Part shown: piece after piece, positions 1-12,093 of the stretch
Numbering within the stretch: the first letter of the stretch is position 1
Layout of the letters: each line of letters begins with the position of its first letter
Assembly: GCA_947623455.1 (NCBI GenBank)
Contig: OX392538.1
Location: forward strand, 6,882,001-6,946,000
DNA length: 64,000 bases
Reading direction: 5' to 3'
From: Mimachlamys varia
Lineage: Eukaryota > Mollusca > Bivalvia > Pectinida > Pectinidae
Notes under the pieces: generated by a model
Seen by the model: only the letters and a program-made list of their open reading frames with translations
Databases searched by the model: none
What the model was told of the DNA's origin: nothing
Position numbers and translations under genes: made by a program

Positions 1-27
1 ATAGACGTAGGACAGCAGCTTATACTG
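1..27 (+). CDS. Integrin alpha, partial exon (end of propeller blade 1)
   Basis: The window appears to open inside an exon. Read in phase 0 the first 27 nt give IDVGQQLIL, followed by CTG|GTAAGT. Joined to the next exon this reads ...QQLIL-VCGHRW, which fits the strand that precedes the C-x-H-R-W motif at the end of integrin alpha blade 1. The call rests on the donor, the matching phase and this fit. Only nine residues are visible, so it is tentative. Confidence 0.6.
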
Positions 28-660
28 GTAAGTTTACAGGTCCCTGTGTTATACTGGTAAGTTTTCAGGTCCCTGTGTTATACTGTTAAGTTGTCAGGTC
101 CCTGTGTTATACTGTTAAGTTTTCAGGTCCCTGTGTTATACTGGTAAGTTTTCAGGTCCCTGTGTTATACTGGTAAGTTTTCAGGTCCCTGTGTTATACT
201 GTTAAGTTGTCAGGTCCCTGTGTTATACTGTTAAGTTTTCAGGTCCCTGTGTTAAACTGGTCAGTTTTCAGGCCCCTGTGTTACACTGGTAAATTTTCAG
301 ACCCCTGTATTGTACTGGTTAATTTTCAGGCCCATGTACATGTATTACACTGGTAAATTTTCAGGCCCCTGTGTTGCACTGGTAAATTTTCTGGCCCTAA
401 GTGTTGCACTGGTAAATTTTCAGGCCCTTGTATTGCATTTGTAAATTTTCAGACCCCTGTGTTACACTGGTAAAATTTCAGGCCCTTGTGTTACACTAGT
501 AAATTTTCAGGCCCCTGTGTTGTACTGGTAAATTTTCAGGCCCCTGTGTTGTACTGGTAAATTTTCAGGTCCATGTGTTCCAAGTACTGGTAAATTTTCA
601 GGCCCCTAGGCCTGTGTTCAAGTACTGGTAAATTTTCAGGTCCAAGTGTTATACTGGAAA
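28..660 (+). repeat. 29-bp minisatellite starting at the splice donor
   Basis: About 21 tandem copies begin at the first intron base. The unit reads GTAAGTTTTCAG, then GTCCCTGTG, then TTATACTG, so each copy carries the end of the upstream exon (TTATACTG) joined to a donor-like GTAAGT. Copies diverge steadily towards 660, with changes such as TTGTACTG and GTAAATTTTCAG. The unit also holds an acceptor-like TTTTCAG upstream of the next donor-like site. Its sequence resembles the 36-bp array at 9040-9800. Confidence 0.9.
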
Positions 661-899
661 TTTTTCAGGCATATGTTAATTGTATTAGATCTGTAAAGTG
701 ATTTGGAGTAGCTGATGTTAACTACATAGGGTACGTGCTATATCAAATTGTATATTTATTCATTTTATCTATTTATCAAATGTTCTATGTTTGTATGTGT
801 AAACTGAAATAATTCATGAGCAGCTTGAAACAATCTGTTTTTACCACTTTTTTAAAAACACAGACAATAGTGAATTAAACTTCATCTATTTGTCATCAG
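661..899 (+). other. Unique intron remainder and acceptor
   Basis: AT-rich single-copy intron sequence links the end of the 29-bp array to the acceptor TTTGTCATCAG at 889-899. I see no other element in it. Confidence 0.7.
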
Positions 900-1082
900 G
901 TATGTGGACATCGCTGGATGAGTGCTGATTACAACATGAACGGGATTTGTGTAGAATTAGGACGGGACTTTGCACAGATACGTGCTCGAAAATATCTGGT
1001 GGACCCAAATATGCAGACCGTCAATGATACCCTGATCTACAGTATTGGTGCTATGGGCATGTCATGTGCCTACGCCCCCACG
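900..1082 (+). CDS. Integrin alpha exon: propeller blade 2 (VCGHRW)
   Basis: This exon encodes 61 residues in phase 0-0, opening VCGHRWMSADYN and closing GMGMSC-type residues then AYAPT (read: GAMGMSCAYAPT). C-G-H-R-W is the conserved integrin alpha motif that follows blade 1. The cysteine near the end sits 15 residues before GAPG in the next exon, the spacing expected for integrin alpha chains, so the first donor (CCCACG|GTAAGT at 1083) is the one that makes a normal protein. The last 59 nt of this exon are the source of the array that follows. Confidence 0.92.
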
Positions 1083-4000
1083 GTAAGTCTATGATACCCT
1101 GATTTACAGTATTGGTGCTATGGGAATGTCATGTGCCTACGCCCCCACAGTAAGTCTATGATACCTTGATCTACAGTATTGTTGGTGCTATGGGCATGTC
1201 ATGTGCCTACGCCCCCACAGTAAGTCTATGATACCCTGATCTACAGTATTGGTGCTATGGGCATGTCATGTGCCTACGCCCCCACAGTAAGTCTATGATA
1301 CCCTGATCTACAGTATTGTTGGTGCTATGGGCATGTCATGTGCCTACGCCCCCACAGTAAGTCTATGATACCCTGATCTACAGTATTGGTGCTATGGGCA
1401 TGTCATGTGTCTACGCCCCCAAGGTTAGTCTATGATTCCCTGATCAACAGTATTGGTGCTATGGGCATGTCATGTGCATACGCCCCCAAGGTTAGTCTAT
1501 GATTCCCTGAACTATAGTATTGGTGCTATGGGCATGTCATGTGCCTACGCCCCCAAGTTTAGTCTATGATTCCCTGATCTACAGTATTGGTGCTATGGGC
1601 ATGTCATGTGCCTACGCCCCCACAGTAAGTCTATGATACCCTGATCTACAGTATTGGTGCTATGGGCATGTCATGTGCCTACTTCCCCACAATAAGTCTA
1701 TGATACCCTGATCTACAGTATTGTTAGTGCTATGGGCATGTCATGTGCCTACGCCCCCAAGGTTAGTGTATGATTCCCTGAACTATAGTATTGGTGCTAT
1801 GGGCATGTCATGTGCCTACGCCCCCACAGTAAGTCTATGATACCCTGATCTACAGTATTGGTGCTATGGGCATGTCATGTGCCTACGCCCCCACGGTAAG
1901 TCTATGATACCCTGATTTACAGTATTGGTGCTATGGGAATGTCATGTGCCTACGCCCCCACAGTAAGTCTATGATACCTTGATCTACAGTATTGTTGGTG
2001 CTATGGGCATGTCATGTGCCTACGCCCCCACAGTAAGTCTATGATACCCTGATCTACAGTATTGTTGGTGCTATGGGCATGTCATGTGCCTACGCCCCCA
2101 CAGTAAGTCTATGATACCCTGATCTACAGTATTGGTGCTATGGGCATGTCATGTGTCTACGCCCCCAAGGTTAGTCTATGATTCCCTGATCTACAGTATT
2201 GGTGCTATGGGCATGTCATGTGCATACGCCCCCAAGGTTAGTCTATGATTCCCTGAACTATAGTATTGGTGCTATGGGCATGTCATGTGCCTACGCCCCC
2301 AAGTTTAGTCTATGATTCCCTGATCTACAGTATTGGTGCTATGGGCATGTCATGTGCCTACGCCCCCACAGTAAGTCTATGATACCCTGATCTACAGTAT
2401 TGGTGCTATGGGCATGTCATGTGCCTACTTCCCCACGATAAGTCTATGATACCCTGATCTACAGTATTGTTAGTGCTATGGGCATGTCATGTGCCTACGC
2501 CCCCAAGGTTAGTGTATGATTCCCTGAACTATAGTATTGGTGCTATGGGCATGTCATGTGCCTACGCCCCCACAGTAAGTCTATGATACCCTGATCTACA
2601 GTATTGGTGCTATGGGCATGTCATGTGCCTACGCCCCCACAGTAAGTCTATGATACCCTGATTTACAGTATTGGTGCTATGGGAATGTCATGTGCCTACG
2701 CCCCCACAGTAAGTCTATGATACCTTGATCTACAGTATTGTTGGTGCTATGGGCATGTCATGTGCCTACGCCCCCACAGTAAGTCTATGATACCCTGATC
2801 TACAGTATTGGTGCTATGGGCATGCCATGTGCCTACGTCCCCACAGTAAGTCTATGATACCCTGATCTACAGTATTGGTGCTATGGGCATGTCATGTGCC
2901 TACGCCCCCACGGTAAGTCTATGATACCCTGATTTACAGTATTGGTGCTATGGGCATGTCATGTGCCTATGCCCCCACAGTAAGTCTATGATACCCTGAT
3001 CTACACTATTGGTGCTACGGGCATGTCATGTGCCTACACCCCACAGTAAGACTATGATACCCTGATCTACAGTATTGGTGCTATGGGCATGTCATGTGCT
3101 TACGCCCCCACAGTAAGTCTATGATACCCTGATCTACAGTATTGTTGGTGCTATGGGCATGTCATGTGCCTACTTCCCCACGATAAGTCTATGATACCTT
3201 GATCTACAGTATTGTTAGTGCTATGGGCATGTCATGTGCCTACGCCCCCAAGGTTAGTGTATGATTCCCTGAACTATATTATTGGTGCTATCGGCATGTC
3301 ATGTGCCTACGCCCCCACAGTAAGTCTATGATACCCTGATCTACAGTATTGGTGCTATGGGCATGTCATGTGCCTACGCCCCCACAGTAAGTCTATGATA
3401 CCCTGATCTACAGTATTGGTGCTATGGGCATGTCATGTGCCTACGCCCCCAAGGTTAGTCTATGATACCCTGATCTACAGTATTGGTGCTATGGGCATGT
3501 CATGTGCCTACGCTCCCACAGTTAGTCTATGATTCCCTGATCTACAGTATTGGTGCTATGGGCATGTCGTGTACCTATACGCCCCCACAGTAAGTCTATG
3601 ATGCCCTGATCTACAGTATTGGTGCTATGGGCATGTCATGTGCCTACGCCCCCACAGTAAGTCTATGATACCCTGATCTACAGTATTGGTGCTATGGGCA
3701 TGTCATGTGTCTACGCCCCCAAGGTTAGTCTATGATTCCCTGATCTACAGTATTGGTGCTATGGGCATGTCATGTGCATACGCCCCCAAGGTTAGTCTAT
3801 GATTCTCTGAACTATAGTATTGGTGCTATGGGCATGTCATGTGCCTACGCCCCCACGGTAAGTCTATGATTCCCTGATCTACAGTATTGGTGCTATGGGC
3901 ATGTCATGTGCCTACGCCCCCACAGTAAGTCTATGATACCCTGATCTACAGTATTGGTGCTATGGGCATGTCATGTGCCTACTTCCCCACGATAAGTCTA

Positions 4001-7000
4001 TGATACCCTGATCTACAGTATTGTTAGTGCTATGGGCATGTCATGTGCCTACGCCCCCAAGGTTAGTGTATGATTCCCTGAACTATAGTATTGGTGCTAT
4101 GGGCATGTCATGTGCATACGCCCCCACAGTAAGTCTATGATACCCTTATCTACAGTATTGGTGCTATGGGCATGTCATGTGCCTACTTCCCCACGGTAAG
4201 TCTATGATACCCTGATTTACAGTATTGGTGCTATGGGAATGTCATGTGCCTACGCCCCCACAGTAAGTCTATGATACCTTGATCTACAGTATTGTTGGTG
4301 CTATGGGCATGTCATGTGCCTACGCCCCCACAGTAAGTCTATGATACCCTGATCTACAGTATTGTTGGTGCTATGGGCATGCCATGTGCCTACGTCCCCA
4401 CAGTAAGTCTATGATACCCTGATCTACAGTATTGGTGCTATGGGCATGTCATGTGCCTACGCCCCCACGGTAAGTCTATGATACCCTGATTTACAGTATT
4501 GGTGCTATGGGCATGTCATGTGCCTATGCCCCCACAGTAAGTCTATGATACCCTGATCTACACTATTGGTGCTACGGGCATGTCATGTGCCTACGCCCCC
4601 ACAGTAAGTCTATGATACCCTGATCTACACTATTGGTGCTATGGGCATGTCATGTGCCTACGCCCCCACAGTAAGTCTATGATACCCTGATCTACAGTAT
4701 TGGTGCTATGAGCATGTCATGTGCCTATGCCCCACAGTAAGTCTATGATACCCTGATCTACAGTATTGTTGGTGCTATGGGCATGCCATATGCCTACGCC
4801 CCCACAGTAAGTCTATGATACCCTGATCTACAGTATTGGTGCTATGGGCATGTCATGTGCCTACGCCCCCAAGGTTAGTCTATGATTCCCTGATCTACAG
4901 TATTGGTGCTATGGGCATGTCATGTGCATACGCCCCCAAGGTTAGTGTATGATTCCCTGAACTATAGTATTTGTGCAATGGGCATGTCATGTGCCTACGC
5001 CCCCAAGGTTAGTCTATGATTTCCTGATCTACAGTATTGGTGCTATGAGCATGTCATGTGCCTAAGCCCCCACAGTAAGTCTATGATACCCTGATCTACA
5101 GTATTGGTGCTATGGGCATGTCATGTGCCTACTTCCCCACGGTAAGTCTATGATACCCTGATCTACAGTATTGTTGGTGCTATGGGCATGTCATGTGCCT
5201 ACGCCCCCAAGGTTAGTCTATGATTCCCTGATCTACAGTATTGGTGCTATGGGCATGTCATGTGCCTACGCCCCCACAGTAAGTCTATGATACCCTGATC
5301 TACAGTATTGTTGGTGCTATGGGCATGTCATGTGCCTACGCCCCCACAGTAAGTCTATGATACCCTGATCTACAGTATTGGTGCTATGGGCATGTCATGT
5401 GCCTACGCCCCCAAGGTTAGTCTATGATACCCTGATCTACAGTATTGGTGCTATGGGCATGTCATGTGCCTACGCTCCCACAGTTAGTCTATGATTCCCT
5501 GATCTACAGTATTGGTGCTATGGGCATGTCGTGTACCTATACGCCCCCACAGTAAGTCTATGATGCCCTGATCTACAGTATTGGTGCTATGGGCATGTCA
5601 TGTGCCTATGCCCCCACAGTAAGTCTATGATACCCTGATCTAGTACAGTATTGGTGCTATGGGCATGTCATGTGTCTACGCCCCCAAGGTTAGTCTATGA
5701 TTCCCTGATCTACAGTATTGGTGCTATGGGCATGTCATGTGCATACGCCCCCAAGGTTAGTCTATGATTCCCTGAACTATAGTATTGGTGCTATGGGCAT
5801 GTCATGTGCCTACGCCCCCAAGTTTAGTCTATGATTCCCTGATTTACAGTATTGGTGCTATGGGAATGTCATGTGCCTACGCCCCCACAGTAAGTCTATG
5901 ATACCCTGATCTACAGTATTGTTGGTGCTATGGGCATGCCATGTGCCTACGTCCCCACAGTAAGTCTATGATACCCTGATCTACAGTATTGGTGCTATGG
6001 GCATGTCATGTGCCTACGCCCCCACGGTAAGTCTATGATACCCTGATTTACAGTATTGGTGCTATGGGCATGTCATGTGCCTATGCCCCCACAGTAAGTC
6101 TATGATACCCTGATCTACACTATTGGTGCTACGGGCATGTCATGTGCCTACGCCCCCACAGTAAGTCTATGATACCCTGATCTACAGTATTGGTGCTATG
6201 GGCATGTCATGTGTCTACGCCCCCACAGTAAGTCTATGATACCCTGATCTACAGTATTGTTGGTGCTATGGGCATGTCATGTGCCTACGCCCCCACAGTA
6301 AGTCTATGATACCCTGATCTACAGTATTGGTGCTATGGGCATGTCATGTGCCTACGCCCCCAAGGTTAGTCTATGATACCCTGATCTACAGTATTGGTGC
6401 TATGGGCATGTCATGTGCCTACGCTCCCACAGTTAGTCTATGATTCCCTGATCTACAGTATTGGTGCTATGGGCATGTCGTGTACCTATACGCCCCCACA
6501 GTAAGTCTATGATGCCCTGATCTACAGTATTGGTGCTATGGGCATGTCATGTGCCTATGCCCCAACGGTAAGTCTATGATACCCTGATCTAGTACAGTAT
6601 TGGTGCTATGGGCATGTCATGTGTCTACGCCCCCAAGGTTAGTCTATGATTCCCTGATCTACAGTATTGGTGCTATGGGCATGTCATGTGCATACGCCCC
6701 CAAGGTTAGTCTATGATTCCCTGAACTATAGTATTGGTGCTATGGGCATGTCATGTGCCTACGCCCCCAAGTTTAGTCTATGATTCCCTGATCTACAGTA
6801 TTGGTGCTATGGGCATGTCATGTGCCTACGCCCCCACAGTAAGTCTATGATACCCTGATCTACATTATTGGTGCTATGGGCATGTCATGTGCCTACTTCC
6901 CCACGATAAGTCTATGATACCCTGATCTACAGTATTGTTAGTGCTATGGGCATGTCATGTGCCTACGCCCCCAAGGTTAGTGTATGATTCCCTGAACTAT

Positions 7001-8855
7001 AGTATTGGTGCTATGGGCATGTCATGTGCCTACGCCCCCACAGTAAGTCTATGATACCCTGATCTACAGTATTGGTGCTATGGGAATGTCATGTGCCTAC
7101 GCCCCCACAGTAAGTCTATGATACCTTGATCTACAGTATTGTTGGTGCTATGGGCATGTCATGTGCTTACGTCCCCACAGTAAGTCTATGATACCCTGAT
7201 CTACAGTATTGTTGGTGCTATGGGCATGTCATGTGCCTACGCCCCCACGGTAAGTCTATGATACCCTGATTTACAGTATTGGTGCTATGGGCATGTCATG
7301 TGCCTACGTCCCCACAGTAAGTCTATGATACCCTGATCTACAGTATTGGTGCTATGGGCATGTCATGTGCCTACGCCCCCACGGTAAGTCTATGATACCC
7401 TGATTTACAGTATTGGTGCTATGGGCATGTCATGTGCCTATGCCCCCACAGTAAGTCTATGATACCCTGATCTACACTATTGGTGCTACGGGCATGTCAT
7501 GTGCCTACACCCCCACAGTAAGTCTATGATACCCTGATCTACACTATTGGTGCTATGGGCATGTCATGTGCCTACGCCCCCACAGTAAGTCTATGATACC
7601 CTGATCTACACTATTGGTGCTATGGGCATGTCATGTGCCTACGCCCCCACAGTAAGTCTATGATACCCTGATCTACAGTATTGGTGCTATGGGCATGTCA
7701 TGTGCCTATGCCCCCACAGTAAGTCTATGATACCCTGATCTACAGTATTGTTGGTGCTATGGGCATGTCATGTGCCTATGCCCCCACAGTAAGTCTATGA
7801 TACCCTGATCTACAGTATTGGTGCTATGGGCATGTCATGAGCCTACGCCCCCAAGGTTAGTCTATGATTCCCTGATCTACAGTATTGGTGCTATGGGCAT
7901 GTCATGTGCATACGCCCCCAAGGTTAGTGTATGATTCCCTGAACTATAGTATTGGTGCAATGGGCATGTCATGTGCCTACGCCCCCAAGGTTAGTCTATG
8001 ATTTCCTGATCTACAGTATTGGTGCTATGAGCATGTCATGTGCCTAAGCCCCCACAGTAAGTCTATGATACCCTGATCTACAGTATTGGTGCTATGGGCA
8101 TGTCATGTTCCTACTTCCCCACGGTAAGTCTATGATACCCTGATCTACAGTATTGTTGGTGCTATGGGCATGTCATGTGCCTACGCCCCCAAGGTTAGTC
8201 TATGATTCCCTGATCTACAGTATTGGTGCTATGGGCATGTCATGTGCCTACGCCCCCAAGGTTAGTCTATGATACCCTGATCTACAGTATTGGTGCTATG
8301 GGCATGTCATGTGCCTACGCTCCCACAGTTAGTCTATGATTCCCTGATCTACAGTATTGGTGCTATGGGCATGTCGTGTACCTATACGCCCCCACAGTAA
8401 GTCTATGATGCCCTGATCTACAGTATTGGTGCTATGGGCATGTCATGTGCCTATGCCCCAACGGTAAGTCTATGATACCCTGATCTAGTACAGTATTGGT
8501 GCTATGGGCATGTCGTGTGCCTATACGCCCCCACAGTAAGTCTATGATACCCTGATCTACAGTATTGTTGGTGCTATGGGCATGTCATGTGCCTACGCCC
8601 CCACGGTAAGTCTATGATACCCTTATCTACAGTATTGGTGCTATGGGCATGTCATGTGCCTATGCCCCAACGGTAAGTCTATGATTCCCTGATCTACAGT
8701 ATTGGTGCTATGGTCATGTCATATGTGCCTACGCCCCCACAGTTAGTCTATGATACCCTGATCTACAGTATTGGTGCTATGGGCCTGTCATGTGCCTACG
8801 CCCCCACAGTAAGTCTATGATACCCTGATCTACAGTATTGGTGCTACGGGCATAC
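1083..8855 (+). repeat. 67/70-bp minisatellite made of exon end plus splice donor
   Basis: Roughly 115 head-to-tail copies fill 7.8 kb, starting at intron base 1. The unit is GTAAGTCT (first 8 nt of the intron) followed by a copy of exon positions 1024-1082 (ATGATACCCTGATCTACAG... to ...GCCTACGCCCCCAC). The 70-bp variant has a 3-bp insertion (TATTGTTGGTG instead of TATTGGTG). Donor-like sites are mostly CAG|TAAGTC, CGG|TAAGTC or AAG|GTTAGT variants. Blocks of about 12 units recur, for example the TTTACAG/GGGAATG variant near 1083 and again near 1892, so whole blocks have been copied. Read on from the exon, the frame meets a stop within four codons (GTA AGT CTA TGA), so use of a later donor would truncate the protein. 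Confidence 0.97.
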
Positions 8856-9039
8856 AGAACTTTGAGCTGAAAAGTTGTGGTAGATTGGTAATAGTAATTA
8901 CCACTACATTAAAGTGTTATGTGTATTTTTAAATTCTGTAAAGCCAAAATCAATGTAGAAATTACTTTGTTTTGGTAGAACTGTAGATTTGTACATCACA
9001 TTGGTAGGCAGAAAATTGGTCTGAAAAGCGGTAGACTAG

Positions 9040-9800
9040 TTCTTGATCTGGTAAGAATCTACAGGCCCCTGTGGGTTCTTGTTCTGTTAAGATTCTACAG
9101 GTCCCTGTGGGTTCTTGTTCTGGTGAGTATCTACAGGCCCCTGTGAGTTCTTGTTCTGGTGAGAATCTACAGACCCCTGTGGGTTCTTGTTCTGTTCAGA
9201 TTTTACAGGCCCCTGTGGATCTTGTTCTGGTGAGAATCTACAGGTCCCTGTGGGTTCTTGTTCTGGTGAGAATGTACAGGCCCTTGTGGGTTCTTGTTCT
9301 GTTCAGATTCTACAGGTCCCTGTGCCTTCTTGTTCTGGTGAGAATCTACAGGTCCCTGTGGGTTCTTGTTCTGGTGAGAATCTACAGGTCCCTGTGGGTT
9401 GTTGTTCTGGTGAGCATGTACAGAACCCCTGCAGGTTCTTGTTCTGGTGAGAATCTACAGGCCCCTGTGGGTTCTTGTTCTGGTGAGAATCTACAGGCCC
9501 CTGTGGGTTCTTGTTTTGGTGAGAATCAACAGGTCCCTGTGGGTTCTTGTTCTGGTTAGAATCTACAGATCCCTGTGGGTTTTTGTTCTGGTGAGCATGT
9601 ACACAGCCCCTGTGGATCTTGTTCTGGTGAGAATCTACAGGCCCCTGTGGGTTCTTGTTCTGGTCAGAATCTACAGGCCCCTGTGGATCTTGTTCTGGTG
9701 AGAATCTACAGGTCCCTGTGGAATCTTGTTCTGGTGAGCATGTACAGGCCCCTGTTACGTACGTGGGTTTTTGTTCTGGTGAGAATCTCCAGGCCCCTGT
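9040..9800 (+). repeat. 36-bp minisatellite with donor- and acceptor-like motifs
   Basis: About 21 copies of a unit reading GTGAGAATCTACAG, GCCCCTGTGG, GTTCTTGTTCTG lie near the 3' end of the same intron as the 67-bp array. Each unit has CTG|GTGAGAA (donor-like) and ATCTACAG|G (acceptor-like). The unit aligns loosely with the 29-bp array at 28-660 through GTAAG, CAGGTCCCTGTG and the terminal TCT/ACTG, suggesting shared ancestry. Open frames here on both strands are a consequence of the 36-bp period, which is a multiple of three. Confidence 0.93.
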
Positions 9801-10019
9801 GGTCATACATTGACATTTACTGGTTTATCATTTTAGCCTTTAAGAAACTATCATATATTTTCATATAGACATAGATCCTAGAAGAAGTTCTTATTGATAC
9901 ACTTGGGTTTACAGGTATGGATAGTGACCACTGACCACACTACTGATGTCTATATAGTTAATTCCTGTGACAGAACCATCATTTATTAACCTAACAATCA
10001 CTTTTTCTTTAATTTTTAG

Positions 10020-10077
10020 GGAAAATCAAGACTCATTGAGAAGGCTATTGGTGCCCCAGGAATATATGAAGCTACAG
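10020..10077 (+). CDS. Integrin alpha exon: GAPGIYEATG
   Basis: The exon follows the acceptor CTTTAATTTTTAG and ends GCTACAG|GTATTG. It is 58 nt (phase 0 in, phase 1 out) and encodes GKSRLIEKAIGAPGIYEAT plus one base. The G-A-P-G-x-Y motif is a typical FG-GAP blade ending. Its junctions are in phase with the exons at 900 and 11532, across introns holding an array on one side and a mobile element on the other. Confidence 0.9.
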
Positions 10078-10298
10078 GTATTGTATACATGTTTATCACA
10101 CTGTATAAGATTTCCCTCAAATTTCCACTTCAAATTATTCTCACAATAAAAGTTGCAATATTTGGTTGACATTCTGTGTGTTGCTAGGTAGCAGTGGTCT
10201 ATATGAAAACATCCACTGAGATTTTGTTTTTACAGTTATAGCATATATACATGTACCAGTCTGTATCCAAATGAAATGTTCACAGATTTTTTTTGTTT

Positions 10299-10329
10299 GG
10301 TCAGATAGAAATGTTCATGGACAGTTTTT
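10299..10329 (+). repeat. 31-bp direct repeat, left copy
   Basis: This segment (GGTCAGATAGAAATG ... ACAGTTTTT) is repeated without change at 11486-11516, immediately on the other side of the 1.15-kb element. It is either an unusually long target duplication or a rearrangement product. Confidence 0.9.
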
Positions 10330-11485
10330 ATACGCCCATCAAAAATGACGGGACGTATTATGGTATGGCGTTGTCCGTCTGTCCGTCGTAAACTGTTGTT
10401 TTGTCCGGAGATCTTCTCCTACAGTTTTCAACCGATTTCTTTCAAACTTGGTCGGCTTCACCACCATGACATGAAGTTGTGTTTTCCTGAAAGACAGTTT
10501 GATTTGACAATATTTACAAGAGTTATGGCCCTTTTGGATGCAATTTCGGGCATTATGTAGAAAACGTCAGAACATTTTTGTGTTTTCTTCAATTCCTCTA
10601 AAATTTGGTATGGTACTTCGAAAAGTAATAATGTTTAACATAAATTACGGGTTTTGTTGAGTTATTTAAACTTTTCGCGTAACAGCATTGCATAGTTGGA
10701 TAAAGGCACATGTAGAAAATGCATTTCTGTTGTAAACTGTTGTTTTGTCCGGAGATCTTCTCCTACAGTTTTCAACCTATATCTTTCAAACTTGGTAGGC
10801 TTAATTATCATGACAAGAAGTTGTGTTTTCCTGAATGACAGTTCAATTAGACAATATTTACAAGAGTTATGGCCCTTTGAAACTTCATATCTGATGCAAT
10901 TTCGGGTATATGTAGAAATTGTCAGAACTTTTTTGTATCTTCTTTAATTCCTCTAAAATTTGGTATGGTACTTCAAAAAGCTTTAATATTAAACATATAT
11001 TACGGGTTTTGTTGAGTTATTTCAACTTTTTGCGAAACAGCATATTTGAAACAGCAAAATATAGGCATTATGTAGAAAATGCATTTCTGTCGAAAACTGT
11101 TGTTTTGTCCGGAGATCTTCTCCTACAGTTTTCAACTGATATCTTTCAAACTTGGTAGGCATAATCAACATGACATGAAGTTGAGTTTTCCTGAATGACA
11201 GTTCAATTAGATAATATTAACAAGAGTTATGGCCCTTTGAAACTTCATATGTAATGCAATTTAGGCATTATGTAGAAAGTGTTAGAACTTTTTTGTATCT
11301 TCAATTCCTCTAAAATTTGGTATGGTACTTCGAAAAGCTATAATATTTAACATATATTACTGGTTTTGTTGAGTTATTTCAACTTTTCGCTTAACAGCAA
11401 TTTTTTTGTTTCCATACAATTATACTTCCGATAGAATGCAACGGGCGTATCATGCCTCCGCTTGCGGTGCTCTTGTTATTTCAGT
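10330..11485 (+). mobile_element. Non-autonomous element with three ~350-bp internal repeats
   Basis: The element opens ATACGCCCATCAAAAATGAC, has a GTCCGTCTGTCCGTC tract, then three copies of a 344-360-bp unit (marked by TGTTTTGTCCGGAGATCTTC at 10397, 10741 and 11101), and closes ATGCCTCCGCTTGCGGTGCT then CTTGTTA. It codes for no recognisable transposase. A rearranged relative lies at 32328-33110. It lies inside an intron and is bordered by perfect 31-bp direct repeats. The class is uncertain, since neither clear terminal inverted repeats nor a poly-A tail is present. Confidence 0.8.
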
Positions 11486-11516
11486 GGTCAGATAGAAATG
11501 TTCATGGACAGTTTTT
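11486..11516 (+). repeat. 31-bp direct repeat, right copy
   Basis: It is identical to 10299-10329 across all 31 positions and ends 16 nt before the next exon (which starts at 11532). Confidence 0.9.
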
Positions 11517-11531
11517 GATTTGGTCTGACAG

Positions 11532-11704
11532 GAGGAGTGGTGAAGCGCACAGACATTGATCAGACTACTAATGTGGTGCACTTTCCGAATCTGAGGCAGA
11601 CTGAGGCCCAGCTGTATGGGTATGCAGTGACATATGGGAAGCTGTACGGAGGTGACGACTACAACATGATCACAGGCGGCCCTCGGGACTCCATGACAGG
11701 CCAG
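11532..11704 (+). CDS. Integrin alpha exon: propeller blades 3-4
   Basis: The exon is 173 nt (phase 1 in, 0 out) and encodes GGVVKRTDIDQTT ... LYGYAVTYGKLYGGDDYNMI ... TGGPRDSMTGQ. G-Y-A-V with a following T-G-G-P-R is a diverged FG-GAP blade. The borders are GACAG|GAGG and GGCCAG|GTAACA. It joins the previous exon as EATG-GVVKRT, a normal propeller turn. Confidence 0.93.
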
Positions 11705-12030
11705 GTAACAATTCGTAATTAGAAGTGAAGTGAAAAACGAGGCTTTAGAATTTCGATTGAGATAACAAAATTTATTTCGCAATTTCAGCAGAAACACTAA
11801 ACCTGTCCTTGATATCTCACCTTGTGTCTCTACAACCCTGGTATGTTATATAGCAAAACTGAAACAAAATGATCAGCCAATGACAGAAATAGGATAGAAA
11901 TATTGTCAAAAAATGCTGCACATCACATGTATTTCATAAAAATCTTATTGTGGGGCAACCTTATTCAGTTCTCATTGGATCTCTGTTCTAAGACATTTTT
12001 TCCTTGTGTACTTACATTTTATTTTCACAG

Positions 12031-12093
12031 GTCAAGATCCTGAAGAATAAGGCCAATAACTTTGATTTAAAACAACAAATCCCAGGAGAACAG
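12031..12093 (+). CDS. Integrin alpha exon: short 63-nt propeller exon
   Basis: This 21-codon exon, phase 0-0, encodes VKILKNKANNFDLKQQIPGE then Q. It forms the outer strand of one blade and leads into the GSYFG of the next exon, so the junction reads GEQ-VGSYFG, a well conserved integrin alpha feature. The borders are TTTTCACAG|GTC and GAACAG|GTACAT. Confidence 0.9.

Noticed and set aside
9071..9868. Cysteine-rich repeat proteins GSCSGENLQAPV and its antisense
   Set aside because: These are translations of the 36-bp minisatellite inside an intron, with no signal peptide or start context.
11450..11797. 115-codon minus-strand frame
   Set aside because: It is the antisense shadow of the exon at 11532-11704.
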